Positions 1-8,662 are shown, counted from the stretch's first letter. The stretch: DNA of 52,085 bases from Acholeplasma sp. (GCA_012838065.1 DUPY01000049.1:1-52085); one strand, 5' to 3'. Numbers and translations are program-made. The notes: generated from the sequence alone by a model not told the origin.

Positions 1-939
1 ATGTTCCAATATAGCAATTGCTTTTGCATGTGTTGAATCCGCTATTCTCTCTGATTCACTTAACGGTTTGTAAGTATCAACTAATTTTACATTTTCCTCA
101 TCAGCCTTTGCCACTAAACCACCACTTACAAGTGTAAACGCTTCACCTAACGGAGCCACTAAAGTAGTCATATCTGAACCACCGCTCTTCATAAAGAAGT
201 AGTCGTGAGCACCAAATTTACTTGGAGCAACATAACTTCCATCATTATGTTTGCCTGTAATTGTGTTACCTACTGTAATTGTATGATTATTTAATCCTGG
301 ATTTGATTCTTCTGTTGCGTCACCAGCTTCATTCTGAAATGCAAACACATGGCCTGTATTACCTTCCACAGAAAGTCTTGCTGCATCAGCTGCACTAACA
401 ACAACTGTAGTTTGATCAGCAACTGCACGAATATTCTCAACAACAAAGTAATTAGTATCCGCAACCCAGCTAACTGAAGCGCCCTCTAATTTTGCTGAAC
501 TTACATAAAGATAACCTGGTGTTTGTGATCTAACTTCTAATGCATATTCAATGTATGCTCCAGAATTTCCAGCTGCTGGAGTTGAAGTGTTCATTCCAAA
601 TAGTTTTACACCATCTTCAGTAGTTAAAGCTTTTAAATCAATTCTATTATGATTTTCATGATATTTAATTTCTAAAAATTCAACAAGTTTACTTGATGGC
701 AAGTTTGTATACCATGATTCAAAACCTGTAATATCTGCAACGGTACCACCCACGTAGCCTTTTTGTCCTTGAGCAATTCTAATTTCAAGCCCTTCACCTG
801 CTGTAATTGTACCGCGTACTTGACCAACTGTAGCCTCATTACCTAATGTAAACCATGCAAATGTTGTTGCACCAAGAGCTACCACTGTTAAAACTAAAGT
901 TAAAACTGATAGAATTAATTTTTTTGATAATTTACTCAT
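1..939 (-). CDS. SipW/TasA-like secreted surface protein, 3' end outside window
   Basis: This reading frame is open from its ATG at 937-939 to the window edge, giving 313 codons with no stop. It is the last visible gene of the riboswitch-controlled operon. The N-terminus has a short basic stretch, a hydrophobic core of about 20 residues and then TTFAWFT. That is the pattern of SipW-processed matrix proteins (TasA, camelysin and the CotN-like group), where the mature protein starts soon after the core. The rest is rich in Ser, Thr, Gly and Val and looks extracellular and beta-rich. An AAAGGAG ribosome site lies upstream of the ATG. The gap of about 75 bases to the preceding gene has no clear terminator, so co-transcription is likely. 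A role in a fibre or surface matrix is inferred from the N-terminus only. Confidence 0.7.
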   Translation of the reverse strand, partial: MSKLSKKLILSVLTLVLTVVALGATTFAWFTLGNEATVGQVRGTITAGEGLEIRIAQGQKGYVGGTVADITGFESWYTNLPSSKLVEFLEIKYHENHNRIDLKALTTEDGVKLFGMNTSTPAAGNSGAYIEYALEVRSQTPGYLYVSSAKLEGASVSWVADTNYFVVENIRAVADQTTVVVSAADAARLSVEGNTGHVFAFQNEAGDATEESNPGLNNHTITVGNTITGKHNDGSYVAPSKFGAHDYFFMKSGGSDMTTLVAPLGEAFTLVSGGLVAKADEENVKLVDTYKPLSESERIADSTHAKAIAILEH

Positions 940-1015
940 TTTTCTTTTCTCCTTTTATATTTCAATTTTTAATTATCTTTTTCTTTTTATATTTAGGGTT
1001 ATCCCCACTAATACC

Positions 1016-1966
1016 TTATTTATTTTCCTTTAAGCCTCTTACCGCTTTAAAAGTAAATTGAATTTTGACTTTGTCACCATGTACGCCGTCAAATAAATCT
1101 GCATCCCAACCTTCAATCCACACATTGATTGTAAGTCTTCCTTTGTAATACTTTAAGCCATCTTCGTTTACATCATTTGTTTCAATTAGTGTTAAGACTT
1201 TAGATGCTTCATCTAATGCAAATGGACTCGTTGAATCAAATTGCGACAACCGATAGGTTGTATTAGGAATCTCAGTTGGTAGTTTATATGGTTTACCTGT
1301 TATCTTTAATAAATAATCGTAAGCACCATATGGTTTAGCATATCCACGATGTTCATTTTCAGTTAAATCAAAGATTTTACTTAGTAGTGCATCATCATCG
1401 CGGTTATCAAAACTATCAAATCTTTGTTCATGCATTGCGACGCGCATTGCATCTTTTATATAGTACGTTCGAATATCACCTTCATGGATATATTCATTTT
1501 CATCATACAAGAACGTGTAGTTTGCACGCCATTTTCTTCCAAGTGATGTAATGTAAGTTCCATCTTTTGTAAGATCATAGGTGACTTCATTACTTACGTT
1601 ATCTGCCAAATATACATCACGTTCAAGTGCTGTAGTTCTAAAGTAGAATGTCAGTGATAAATAATCTTTACCAGCAATAACTTCTTTTGCTTCTTTGATG
1701 ATGCCATGATTAAAGTTTTTACCATCGATACTTGTGACATCTGTTAAATTCAAATTTTTCATTTGTTCCATAAGCAATTCGCCTGGCAAATGTTCATAGT
1801 AAGTTATTCCATCAAGTGAAATTTCTAACTTCGAATCTGAGATTGCTCCAATCTCGATACCTTCAATCGAATTTGATGTTGATAACGTTAACCAAGCATA
1901 TGTTACTGTCGAGAACGCTGCAATCATAAGTAAGACGGTTATGAAAGATATTGTTACTTTTCTCAT
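1016..1966 (-). CDS. SipW/TasA-like secreted surface protein
   Basis: This 316-residue protein starts with Met-Arg-Lys, then a hydrophobic segment ending TVTYAWLTLST. That is the same signal-peptide plus Ala-Trp-Leu/Phe-Thr junction as the next gene, typical of SipW-dependent exported proteins. No further membrane helix is evident, and the mature part is acidic with many Tyr, Asp and Thr residues. Its ATG overlaps the stop of the upstream gene in an ATGA arrangement (1963-1966), so the two are translationally coupled. I do not recognise a catalytic motif. Paralogy with the 1-939 protein is suggested by the N-terminus, but the bodies look different. A structural surface or matrix component is the best inference. 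Confidence 0.65.
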   Translation of the reverse strand: MRKVTISFITVLLMIAAFSTVTYAWLTLSTSNSIEGIEIGAISDSKLEISLDGITYYEHLPGELLMEQMKNLNLTDVTSIDGKNFNHGIIKEAKEVIAGKDYLSLTFYFRTTALERDVYLADNVSNEVTYDLTKDGTYITSLGRKWRANYTFLYDENEYIHEGDIRTYYIKDAMRVAMHEQRFDSFDNRDDDALLSKIFDLTENEHRGYAKPYGAYDYLLKITGKPYKLPTEIPNTTYRLSQFDSTSPFALDEASKVLTLIETNDVNEDGLKYYKGRLTINVWIEGWDADLFDGVHGDKVKIQFTFKAVRGLKENK

Positions 1967-2658
1967 ATCTCTCCGCCCTCAGCGTTAGCAATCGTTAGAA
2001 CAAATGAAAGTTTAGCTCGACCACCTAACATCTCCGGTTTTGTCCGTTCACCTTCTAACCAAACAAACATTGTAAGTTTTCGTATATTGTTAGGTTTAAA
2101 GTTTTTAATTTGAGTGGTTAGGATAAAATTACTTGATGGACTTTTACCAACACTTTCGTGTTCAATTAAAATATTTGTTTCTAAATCAACCTCATAAATT
2201 TTAATCATGATGGCATCCGCTAAATCATTTATTGATTGTGTAACGTTAATAAAGTAATTCACATCAATAATTTCAGTGCCATAATTTTTTAAATAAAACG
2301 TGTATGCAAGTATTTCCGGTGTTGTTTCTGAATAATACTGACCATCTGTGTTTAAAGCAGCATCGCGATTAAGTAGCACATGGTCTTCCGTATACTCATT
2401 AGCAAACTCAATAGGCTTCATTGCTAACTTACTAGAAGCATTCGCAAAATCAGCTGTTTCGGAAATCACAATACCTTTGTTTTGTGTCTCTCTACTAATT
2501 TGAATGAAATATGTACCTGTGAACTGTCCATAAAAGGTTACGATAACAATGACTGCTAGTAAAATACTTGTTATGGTAAGTCCAATTGTGATGATTGCTT
2601 TTTTTGACTTTTTATCGCGCTTGCTTGTACCAGTTGTAATATAATCCGATATCCGCAT
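1963..2658 (-). CDS. Membrane-anchored surface protein, first gene of the riboswitch operon
   Basis: This 231-residue protein has a cytoplasmic, lysine-rich N-terminus (about residues 1-20), one long hydrophobic helix (about 23-47) and an extracellular remainder. Unlike its two downstream neighbours it lacks a clear AWF/AWL junction, so it may stay anchored as a type II membrane protein rather than be cleaved. The segment near residues 195-205 (KLTMFVWLEGE) resembles the WIEGWDADLF region near the C-terminus of the neighbouring protein, hinting at a shared fold. A strong GGAGGTGG ribosome site precedes the ATG. Translation starts about 20 bases after the riboswitch terminator, which makes it the first gene under cyclic-di-GMP control. 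Possible roles are an anchor or minor subunit for the downstream proteins. Function is not established. Confidence 0.6.
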   Translation of the reverse strand: MRISDYITTGTSKRDKKSKKAIITIGLTITSILLAVIVIVTFYGQFTGTYFIQISRETQNKGIVISETADFANASSKLAMKPIEFANEYTEDHVLLNRDAALNTDGQYYSETTPEILAYTFYLKNYGTEIIDVNYFINVTQSINDLADAIMIKIYEVDLETNILIEHESVGKSPSSNFILTTQIKNFKPNNIRKLTMFVWLEGERTKPEMLGGRAKLSFVLTIANAEGGEI

Positions 2659-2679
2659 GCAACCACCTCCTTAAGATAC

Positions 2680-2719
2680 AAAAAAAGCCAATTATCATTA
2701 TTTCTAATGACAACTGGCT
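2680..2719 (-). terminator. Riboswitch expression-platform terminator
   Basis: The stem arms at 2686-2700 and 2705-2719 pair over 15 positions (two G-U) around a 4-base loop. Seven U residues follow on the minus-strand RNA. The 5' arm begins with the AGCCAG that is also the 3' strand of aptamer P1, so the aptamer and the terminator compete for it. Ligand binding should therefore favour read-through, making this an ON switch. Confidence 0.85.
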
Positions 2720-2780
2720 ACCATTTCAGGCCCTTTAGTTTTGCGTCCCTAAGTTTCCCTAGGTTTGCCTTTTACATTAA
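2706..2780 (-). promoter_or_regulatory. Cyclic-di-GMP-I (GEMM) riboswitch aptamer
   Basis: On the minus strand the RNA contains the conserved GEMM-I elements in order: GGCAAACC, a helix capped by a GAAA tetraloop (CCTAGG-GAAA-CTTAGG with one G-U pair), the hallmark GGGACGCAAA, GGGCC, and ATGGTAGCCAG. The outer P1 helix would pair GGC and AATG near the 5' side with GCC and CATT on the 3' side. The aptamer lies 50-120 bases upstream of the first surface-protein gene, in sense orientation. The upstream neighbours are GGDEF/EAL genes that make and break the ligand. Confidence 0.92.
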
Positions 2781-2814
2781 ATCTTCGAAATATACGATTA
2801 TGCGATATTTCAGG

Positions 2815-2841
2815 AGTATATTACCACACTTTTATAAACAA
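2815..2841 (-). promoter_or_regulatory. Candidate promoter of the riboswitch operon
   Basis: A TATACT box (2815-2820) lies about 35-40 bases upstream of the aptamer. A TTGTTT-like -35 (2836-2841) is only 15 bases away, a short spacer, so the -35 call is weak. The 150 bases between this operon and the preceding GGDEF-EAL gene contain nothing else recognised. Confidence 0.35.
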
Positions 2842-2934
2842 TGCAATAGAAATGTACTAAAATTGTGTGAAATTTTCGTTAAAACACTTATTTATGCATC
2901 TTATTTCCTATTTTTCAAGCAAAAACAAATATTT

Positions 2935-4431
2935 TTATTCGTTTTCTTTCTTTGGATTAACTTCAACATTTTCGTTTGGTTGTGTATGTGTTTCTTTTTC
3001 ATTCTCTTCTAAATCAATTGGCATAATTAAGAAATTTTCAATAAATGTCTTCAATATTTTTAAATCGATCGGTTTTGAAATCAAATACCCTTGAACATAC
3101 TCAATACCTGTTGCTTGTACTTTCTTGACATCTTTTATATCTTCAACAGCTTCACAAATAATATCGACTTGTTTTTCTTTTGCATAATCAAGTAATACTT
3201 GAAGTGTTTTTTTAGCGACAAATGATTCATCGTATAAATACTTCATATCGACTTTAATAATGTCAATTCCTAATTGTTCAGCACGCTCTAAGGATCCATA
3301 ATCTAATCCAAACCCATCAACTGCAAGTTTAAATCCAATAAGTTTAAGTCTCTTTAATGTGTCGTTTACAGTTTTATCTTTTTCAAACAATGCAAATTCG
3401 CCCATCTCTAGTACGATATTTTCTGGTTGAATTTTATGTTTTTTTAATATTTTTTGAAAATTAATAGCCAAAGTCTCGTCCAGCAACTGTTTCGCACTTA
3501 AGTTAATGCTTACTTTAAATGGATAAGGTAATACTTTAGATAATTCACTATAGGTTTTTAATATTGTTTCAAATCCCCATTGACCAACCCAGTGAATATC
3601 ACCGGATTGTTCCATGATGTTAATAAATTTATTTGGTGCAAGCACACCTAATGTTGGATGGTTCCAACGAATAAGTGCTTCAAATCCATAAAATTTTTTA
3701 CTATTAACATTGATCATTGGCTGATAATAAAGTAAGAATTCTTTATTTTCAATAGCGCTTCGTATTTGATAGAAATATTCAACAAAGTCTTCATTATCAT
3801 TTTGTGACTCTGAATAAACCAAACAATCGTTACCACCGTTTTTCTTAACATTGTAAATCGCAATTTTTAACGATTCGATTAAGTCTTTTACTGTTCCACC
3901 ATGTTGTGGGTAGTAACATAAGGCTATCGATGCTGTTTGTTCAATTTCAGTGTCACCATACAATTCAATCTTTTCACGAATTTCTTTTAACACATTATTT
4001 GCATACTCTAATGTTTCTAGTCGATCAAAGTTTGGAATAAATATTAAGAACTCATCCCCCTTATAACGTCCAATACTAATATCGCGAGGTAATGTTTTTT
4101 TAATACGTTGGACAATTGTTGTTAAAATCTTTTTAGCTTCTTTTTGACCAAAGGCACTACTTAAATCGCTAAAATTGTCTAAATCGACATACATTAAGGT
4201 GAAATTGCCTAAATTTCCAAGTTTTGCAATGTTACCACTAATTAAGCTATGCATGGCTGATTTCGTTAAAACACCTTCAATGTGTGTACTTTTTTCTTCT
4301 TTTGTAAGCTGAATATCTTTTTTCACCCAAAGAAAGAGTAAATATGTTAAGTATGCAAGTAATCCAATAATAAGAATTGTGCCAATAACTGCAAATACTT
4401 TATTGTCAAATAAACTTTGTAGTACAAACAC
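2935..4431 (-). CDS. Degenerate GGDEF-EAL membrane protein, possible c-di-GMP receptor
   Basis: This protein of 498 residues has one N-terminal membrane helix (about 10-37), a GGDEF domain (about 55-210), an EAL domain (about 220-470) and a charged C-terminal tail. The GGDEF signature reads KGDEF (about residue 125), so cyclase activity is doubtful. The EAL motif itself is present in GFEALIRW (about 250), as are SINLS, the VLEMGE glutamate, IIKVD and QGYLISKP. However, the metal-site DDFG motif is DGFG (about 373), losing the second aspartate. It may be a weak phosphodiesterase or a ligand-binding sensor. The start is GTG, sharing its G with the stop of the upstream gene and preceded by AGGTGG. 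It is the last gene of the three-gene signalling cluster. Confidence 0.85.
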   Translation of the reverse strand: MFVLQSLFDNKVFAVIGTILIIGLLAYLTYLLFLWVKKDIQLTKEEKSTHIEGVLTKSAMHSLISGNIAKLGNLGNFTLMYVDLDNFSDLSSAFGQKEAKKILTTIVQRIKKTLPRDISIGRYKGDEFLIFIPNFDRLETLEYANNVLKEIREKIELYGDTEIEQTASIALCYYPQHGGTVKDLIESLKIAIYNVKKNGGNDCLVYSESQNDNEDFVEYFYQIRSAIENKEFLLYYQPMINVNSKKFYGFEALIRWNHPTLGVLAPNKFINIMEQSGDIHWVGQWGFETILKTYSELSKVLPYPFKVSINLSAKQLLDETLAINFQKILKKHKIQPENIVLEMGEFALFEKDKTVNDTLKRLKLIGFKLAVDGFGLDYGSLERAEQLGIDIIKVDMKYLYDESFVAKKTLQVLLDYAKEKQVDIICEAVEDIKDVKKVQATGIEYVQGYLISKPIDLKILKTFIENFLIMPIDLEENEKETHTQPNENVEVNPKKENE

Positions 4432-6980
4432 TAACGTCCACCTCGCTTTTTCTTAATTACATCCGTATATAACGGTTCTTTGTTTTCATTATACTTCTTA
4501 AGTAGTTGAATTGCATCATCCATATTTACAGCTTTACTTAGTAAATATCCTTGAATAATGCTGCAATTTGCTTTATATAAGAACTGATATTGTTCTTTTG
4601 TTTCAACACCTTCTGCAATAACTTCAACATTTAAGTTTTTAGCAAGTGTTGTAATCATTCCGATAATTGCTTTTGAGTATTTATCATTTGGTAAATGCAT
4701 AATAAATGCTCTATCAATTTTAATTGCGTCAAATGGTAATTCTTGAAGATATTGTAGTGAACTATAACCCGTACCAAAATCATCTAAGTGAATAACAATA
4801 CCGGCGTTTTTAAGAATTTTAATTTTTTCGACAATAACATCGAAGGATGACATTAAAAATGTTTCTGTAATTTCAATAGCTATACCATTTGGTTCAACAT
4901 CATACGTTTGAAGTTTATCCATAAATTCACTAATAAAACCAGCTTGTAGCATTTGTGCTGGTGAAACATTTAGTGACAACTTAACATTATATTTTTCCAG
5001 TTGTTTTGCAATCTTCAATGTTTTATCGATAACAATGCGACCAATATCGATGATCATGTTGTTACTTTCAGCAAGTTGAATAAACTCAGAAGGTGAGTTG
5101 TTTTTATATTTTTCATTTTCCCAACGAATTAAAGCTTCAAAACTTACAATTCTTTCTTTATATATATCATATTGAGGTTGAAGATACATTGTAAACTCAT
5201 CGTTTAAAATAGCATTTTGTAAATCAACAGCCATTTGTTTTCTCGATGCCGTCATTAAGTCAACGTTTGAATCGTAGTACACAATTTTCTTCTTGACTTG
5301 TTTTGCATAATCCAGTGATTGAATGGTTCGATCATATATGTCATCAAACGTCAATGATTCGTCAACAGCTTGTAAATAATAAATACCCGCTCTAAGTTCA
5401 ATAACTAATTTACTCTTTTCAATTTCAAGTGGTTTTTCAAAGGTATCCATAAGTTCATCAACGAACTTTCTAAGTTGGTCTTCTGTAAAATCAGCAATTG
5501 TAACAATAAACTGGTCTTTTTGAACATTGTATACCGTTGATTTCATATTTTTAACATAATCAAGAATAAGTTTTGATACATTGACTAAAGCTAAGTCTGC
5601 TGTATCAACGCCAAGTAATTGATTAATGTTTTTAAAATTAATAATATCTAATGCAAGAACACTTAAACTGCGTTTCAAGTATATTTTTTCTTTAATATCT
5701 GTTTCTAAATCTTGTTGTAAGTGATTAATGTTTGGTAAATTAGTCGTTTGATGATACAACGCAATACCACGGTAAGTTTGGAAACTTAAGTCGCGCGCTG
5801 TAATATCTTCACCAATTAATTCAAAGCCTCTTGATGAGCGAATTGGTAAAAATCGTAAGACTACTTCTTTTTCATCGTTGGTAAATAAAACATTGAAGGG
5901 TTGTTGTCGTTCGATGTTACGCATGATATCACGTGCTTCAATATTTGCATTAAAACTTAAATCATTAATCGTTTTATATTTTTTATAATCAGGTACTCTG
6001 TCCTTAAATGCTTTATTAACACGTGTAATTTTACCATCACTATTGACTTGAATAATTGGTGATTTTACATAAAAATATGTGAGTTTCGCATTTTCAATAT
6101 CGCTATTTTTAATATAAATGAGTCGTTGTGAGAAGTAAATTGCAATTGAGAATGTTAAAAGAATAAGTAACATAATAAGTGCCATGATCAATATAAGTGT
6201 GCCGTATTGACGATACAAATCATCGTATTTAAATGTCATAACACCATAGATTGTTGTAACACCATCAATGACGATAGGTAAAGATGATAAAAATAATTCC
6301 TCACCGTTTAATGTAAATACTTTTATTGTTTGAGGTTCATTATTTAAAAACTTACCATCGACAATAAAGGATGATGTATTTCTTAAATAATTGTATAAAT
6401 ATTTATGATTATTTGTTTGCGGATAATAAATATAGTTGTCACTTGATACCATCATAAAATCATGTGTTTTATTATGCATTTTAACAAATGGTTCTACATA
6501 ACTTTCAATATCAAATAAGCCTACAAGGTTTTCATGTTTAAAAACACCGTAAAACTTTGAACTTGGATAATTATCAATAATTTCATTTAAACTATAAATT
6601 GTAAATCCTTGGTCGTAATAATCACTTTTAAGGACATAGTTTTGGTTTAATGTATATTCTGCGTCATCAATAGTTATTTTGTTGTTCGTAATTTTTCCAA
6701 AGTGTTCGAAAGTTAATCCTCTTGTAGAAACAAAACTTGATTTATTTTGGGTTAAATCGGTTAAATCGTTATTAGAGATTGTTAAAAAATATGCATAATC
6801 ATCAACGATCATTGATTTCATACTTTGGTTAATAGTCTCGGTAATTCGATTGGTATCATTTTTAAGTGTATCAACAACATATAGATTAGAAAACCATAGA
6901 TAAAAGAGTGTGCCTCCCATAAAGACAAACACTTGGATAATGATGAATGTAACATAAAGTTTTAGTGTGTACTTCTTCAT
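4431..6980 (-). CDS. Membrane sensor c-di-GMP phosphodiesterase (degenerate GGDEF, intact EAL)
   Basis: This protein of 849 residues has two transmembrane helices (about 8-32 and 262-287) that bracket an extracellular sensor region of about 230 residues resembling a Cache-type domain. A PAS-like segment (about 305-395), a GGDEF domain (about 410-565) and an EAL domain (about 585-835) follow. The GGDEF signature is replaced by QKDQF (about residue 487), so no cyclase activity is expected. The EAL domain keeps its signatures: FEALIRW, LNVSP, EITE, DDFGTGYSSL, IKID, AEGVE and QGYLLSKA. The prediction is hydrolysis of cyclic-di-GMP to pGpG, gated by an external signal. The gene follows the cyclase gene after 18 bases and overlaps the next gene by one base, so the three form an operon. 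Confidence 0.88.
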   Translation of the reverse strand: MKKYTLKLYVTFIIIQVFVFMGGTLFYLWFSNLYVVDTLKNDTNRITETINQSMKSMIVDDYAYFLTISNNDLTDLTQNKSSFVSTRGLTFEHFGKITNNKITIDDAEYTLNQNYVLKSDYYDQGFTIYSLNEIIDNYPSSKFYGVFKHENLVGLFDIESYVEPFVKMHNKTHDFMMVSSDNYIYYPQTNNHKYLYNYLRNTSSFIVDGKFLNNEPQTIKVFTLNGEELFLSSLPIVIDGVTTIYGVMTFKYDDLYRQYGTLILIMALIMLLILLTFSIAIYFSQRLIYIKNSDIENAKLTYFYVKSPIIQVNSDGKITRVNKAFKDRVPDYKKYKTINDLSFNANIEARDIMRNIERQQPFNVLFTNDEKEVVLRFLPIRSSRGFELIGEDITARDLSFQTYRGIALYHQTTNLPNINHLQQDLETDIKEKIYLKRSLSVLALDIINFKNINQLLGVDTADLALVNVSKLILDYVKNMKSTVYNVQKDQFIVTIADFTEDQLRKFVDELMDTFEKPLEIEKSKLVIELRAGIYYLQAVDESLTFDDIYDRTIQSLDYAKQVKKKIVYYDSNVDLMTASRKQMAVDLQNAILNDEFTMYLQPQYDIYKERIVSFEALIRWENEKYKNNSPSEFIQLAESNNMIIDIGRIVIDKTLKIAKQLEKYNVKLSLNVSPAQMLQAGFISEFMDKLQTYDVEPNGIAIEITETFLMSSFDVIVEKIKILKNAGIVIHLDDFGTGYSSLQYLQELPFDAIKIDRAFIMHLPNDKYSKAIIGMITTLAKNLNVEVIAEGVETKEQYQFLYKANCSIIQGYLLSKAVNMDDAIQLLKKYNENKEPLYTDVIKKKRGGR

Positions 6981-6998
6981 ACGTATAACCTACTTCTT

Positions 6999-8555
6999 TT
7001 ATTTATCAAAAAATTTGTATGCTTTTCCCTCTTTTTTTGCTTGATACATCGCCTGATCTGCTTCGTTAATTAATTGTACTACAGTTTCATTGTTTGTAAA
7101 CATAGATATTCCGATACTTACGCTTGCAAAATACTTCCGATTATTTAAAATAATCGGTTCTTTTGCAAAGTTAATAAATGATTTTATTTTTTCTTCTAAG
7201 ATATTTAAATCCATATTATCTTCAATATGAATAATAAATTCATCGCCACCGTATCGTGCGATGATACTATCGCTAAAATAATAAAATAGTTTGCGTGATA
7301 TTTCCATTAATACTTCATCACCAAGGCTATGACCAAAACTGTCGTTGAATTGTTTAAAATCGTTCACATCCATAAATAAAATATAATGTTTTTTAGATTT
7401 TTCATACGATAATCTTTCATCAACTTTGTCTAAAAAATATGTACGATTGTATGCGGCAGTTAATGGATCTTTTTCAAGTAATAATAAAATGCGCTTGTTA
7501 CGAGATTGGAAATCACTTAAATCTTTATAGATACCTACATAACTTAAGGCTTTAGTTTCTTCATCAATCAATGTAAAGATTTGAAGCCAAACTGGAAATG
7601 CAACACCATTTTGTTTCATATTCCACATTTCACCTTGCCAATAACCTTTGGTATTAATGCTTTGCCACATTGATTGATAAAATGCTTCGTTATGATATCC
7701 ACTATAGAGCAATTTTTTTGCTCGGCGTCCAATAACTTTATTCGCTTCAAATTCTGTCATATTCAAAAACGCTTCATTGGCAAATACAATTCTTAAAGAC
7801 TCATCTGTTATAATAACACCATCGTTATAATGATGAATGATTTTTTTGAAAATGGATAGTTTATGTTCATTCAATTGATTTTCAGTAATGTTTCGATATG
7901 TAATTTGCATTGCCGTAACTTTATTTTCTCTTACCGATGGTATTAGAATAACTTGGCAGTATATCGTTTCACCATGAATATCTTTAAGTGAACGTAGGTT
8001 TAATGTTTCAAATGTACTTTTTTCACTAAACAACGTATCAATTTTATGAATAACTCGCGTATCTTTTTCTAGCTCTACAATATGCTTTCCAGTAATAGAT
8101 TCTTCTGTCGTTTTAAAAAGTTTTAAATATGCATCATTAGCTGCGATGACACGCTGATCTTTACCAATAAGTAAGATTGCGTCAATCGTATGTTGAAACC
8201 CATTGCGAATTAAATGACTTGTTTCATAGCCTTTCAACTCAAAAAATTTCAAACTAAAGTAAGTCCTTTGTTTGAATTCAATCTTGTCAATAAATGCAGT
8301 AAATACTTTTTTATAATCGAGTGTACTTACATTTACTGGCTCATATATATCCACTTTGTTGTCAAGTTGATCTACAATTTTAATCGCTTCATTAAGAAAA
8401 TCCGTTACGATCAAACCTTCTTTAAGGTCTTTTAATACTTGGCGAGCTTCATTGTTAAACTGAATAACTTTGCCATTTTCGTCCAAAATAATGGTTGGAA
8501 ATGCATTGCGCGCTTTCAGCAAGATTGTTTTTGCATAATCGTTCATTTGATTCAT
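6999..8555 (-). CDS. Diguanylate cyclase with three PAS domains
   Basis: This soluble protein of about 518 residues has three PAS-type segments (roughly 10-110, 120-230 and 240-355). The last has a PAC-like extension, and a C-terminal GGDEF domain occupies about 360-515. The signature RYGGDEF (about residue 435) and the upstream FMDVNDFK metal-binding segment are intact. It should make cyclic-di-GMP from two GTP. The product-inhibition site (RxxD, five residues before GGDEF) is absent, with Ser where Asp should be, so feedback inhibition is not expected. No membrane helix is seen, so signals are probably cytoplasmic. GTG (8556-8558) and ATG (8553-8555) are adjacent possible starts behind GGAG; ATG is chosen. 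It heads the signalling operon. Confidence 0.88.
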   Translation of the reverse strand: MNQMNDYAKTILLKARNAFPTIILDENGKVIQFNNEARQVLKDLKEGLIVTDFLNEAIKIVDQLDNKVDIYEPVNVSTLDYKKVFTAFIDKIEFKQRTYFSLKFFELKGYETSHLIRNGFQHTIDAILLIGKDQRVIAANDAYLKLFKTTEESITGKHIVELEKDTRVIHKIDTLFSEKSTFETLNLRSLKDIHGETIYCQVILIPSVRENKVTAMQITYRNITENQLNEHKLSIFKKIIHHYNDGVIITDESLRIVFANEAFLNMTEFEANKVIGRRAKKLLYSGYHNEAFYQSMWQSINTKGYWQGEMWNMKQNGVAFPVWLQIFTLIDEETKALSYVGIYKDLSDFQSRNKRILLLLEKDPLTAAYNRTYFLDKVDERLSYEKSKKHYILFMDVNDFKQFNDSFGHSLGDEVLMEISRKLFYYFSDSIIARYGGDEFIIHIEDNMDLNILEEKIKSFINFAKEPIILNNRKYFASVSIGISMFTNNETVVQLINEADQAMYQAKKEGKAYKFFDK

Positions 8556-8596
8556 CACGACATCTACTCCTATTTTGAATATCCATTTATAAGAAT

Positions 8597-8625
8597 ATTA
8601 TATCACTTTAACAATAATTTATAAA
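8597..8625 (-). promoter_or_regulatory. Promoter of the c-di-GMP signalling operon
   Basis: TATAAT (8597-8602) lies 17 bases downstream of a weak TTTATA -35 (8620-8625). It is 40 bases upstream of the cyclase start and just past the guaC terminator. Confidence 0.5.
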
Positions 8626-8632
8626 AAAAGAT

Positions 8633-8657
8633 AAAAAACACACAAATATGTGTGTTT
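8633..8657 (-). terminator. Terminator downstream of guaC
   Basis: A 9-base perfect stem (8636-8644 with 8649-8657) and 4-base loop are followed on the minus strand by a T-rich run. It separates the guaC operon from the cyclase promoter. Confidence 0.8.
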
Positions 8658-8662
8658 CTTAA

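Noticed and set aside
2707-3094. Plus-strand open frames across the region between the GGDEF-EAL gene and the surface operon
   Set aside because: They lie over the riboswitch and the end of the GGDEF-EAL gene, lack ribosome sites and have biased Phe/Ser/Tyr composition typical of antisense reading.
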